From Vibrio sinaloensis DSM 21326 (GTDB lineage: Bacteria > Pseudomonadota > Gammaproteobacteria > Enterobacterales > Vibrionaceae), in NCBI RefSeq assembly GCF_000189275.1, contig NZ_AEVT01000118.1:1-32157 (forward strand): DNA of 32,157 nt, in the 5' to 3' direction. Below, piece after piece: positions 32,072-32,157 of this stretch (the first letter of the stretch is position 1; each line of letters begins with the position of its first letter). Under the pieces are notes generated by a model. It saw only the letters and a program-made list of their open reading frames with translations. It ran no database searches and had not been told where the DNA came from. The position numbers were made by a program, and so were the translations under genes.

Positions 32072-32157
32072 CTAACTTGATTTCCCTCCGTATGCTTTAC
32101 ATAACTCACGGGGCATGTGCTTTGTGCTTCCATCGCTAAAAGTACAATCGACGCCAG
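32072..32157 (-). CDS. 3' end of an unrecognised minus-strand gene (cut by the window edge)
   Basis: An open minus-strand frame runs in from the right edge and gives 27 residues, GVDCTFSDGSTKHMPRELCK and then AYGGKSS, before a TAG at 32072. Two cysteines, the DGST turn and the Cys-x3-GG ending look like a small secreted or envelope protein of the cysteine-rich type. It converges on the DUF2799 gene with a hairpin between. Too little is visible to name it. Confidence 0.45.
   Translation of the reverse strand, partial: GVDCTFSDGSTKHMPRELCKAYGGKSS

Noticed and set aside
1..32157. Mobile elements, prophage, CRISPR arrays, tRNA or rRNA genes, toxin-antitoxin pairs
   Set aside because: No transposase, integrase, direct-repeat array, cloverleaf or paired small genes seen; nearly every gene is a conserved housekeeping family in known order.

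Overview
The window is an ordinary stretch of Vibrio core chromosome. The gene families, and the order lipA-lipB-ybeD-dacA-rlpA-rodA-mrdA-rlmH-rsfS-holA-lptE-leuS | ybeL | lnt-corC-ybeY-phoH-miaB | ubiF | crr-ptsI-ptsH | cysK-cysZ | zipA-ligA-chiP, match what is known of Vibrio chromosome 1. The chitoporin directly after ligA points to a chitin-using marine Vibrio. The species cannot be named from this window. Base composition looks even, with AT-rich gene spacers.

Left edge (1-900): the 3' end of an unrecognised gene runs in from outside and converges on a small cysteine-rich putative lipoprotein; both end at one shared hairpin. Then 920-13436 is a minus-strand block. It covers lipoylation (lipB, lipA), YbeD, and the cell-elongation machinery (mrdA = PBP2, rodA, rlpA, dacA = PBP5-type carboxypeptidase). 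It also covers ribosome-associated factors (rlmH, rsfS), the clamp-loader delta subunit (holA), LPS assembly (lptE) and leucyl-tRNA synthetase (leuS). Spacing and overlaps suggest leuS-lptE-holA, then rsfS-rlmH-mrdA-rodA-rlpA with dacA close behind, and separate ybeD and lipB-lipA units, with readthrough possible. The nadD gene found between holA and rsfS in E. coli is absent here.

Middle (13437-21300): ybeL (zinc ribbon) diverges from leuS and converges on the phoH-ybeY-corC-lnt operon. miaB lies upstream as its own unit ending at a strong terminator, and diverges from ubiF (ubiquinone hydroxylase). ubiF meets crr at a shared bidirectional terminator.

Right (21353-32157): the PTS genes ptsH, ptsI and crr run on the minus strand, with a perfect 13-bp stem between ptsH and ptsI and a likely separate crr promoter. 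cysK and cysZ (cysteine synthesis, sulfate uptake) follow. zipA, ligA and the porin gene are on the plus strand. The porin has a 450-bp AT-rich leader. A DUF2799-type lipoprotein comes next, and the 3' end of another minus-strand gene enters at the right edge.

I found no insertion sequence, prophage, CRISPR array, tRNA, rRNA or recognisable new multigene system. The points worth a second look are small: terminator- and operator-like palindromes placed inside coding starts or promoters, start-codon choices, and a few uncharacterised small envelope proteins.
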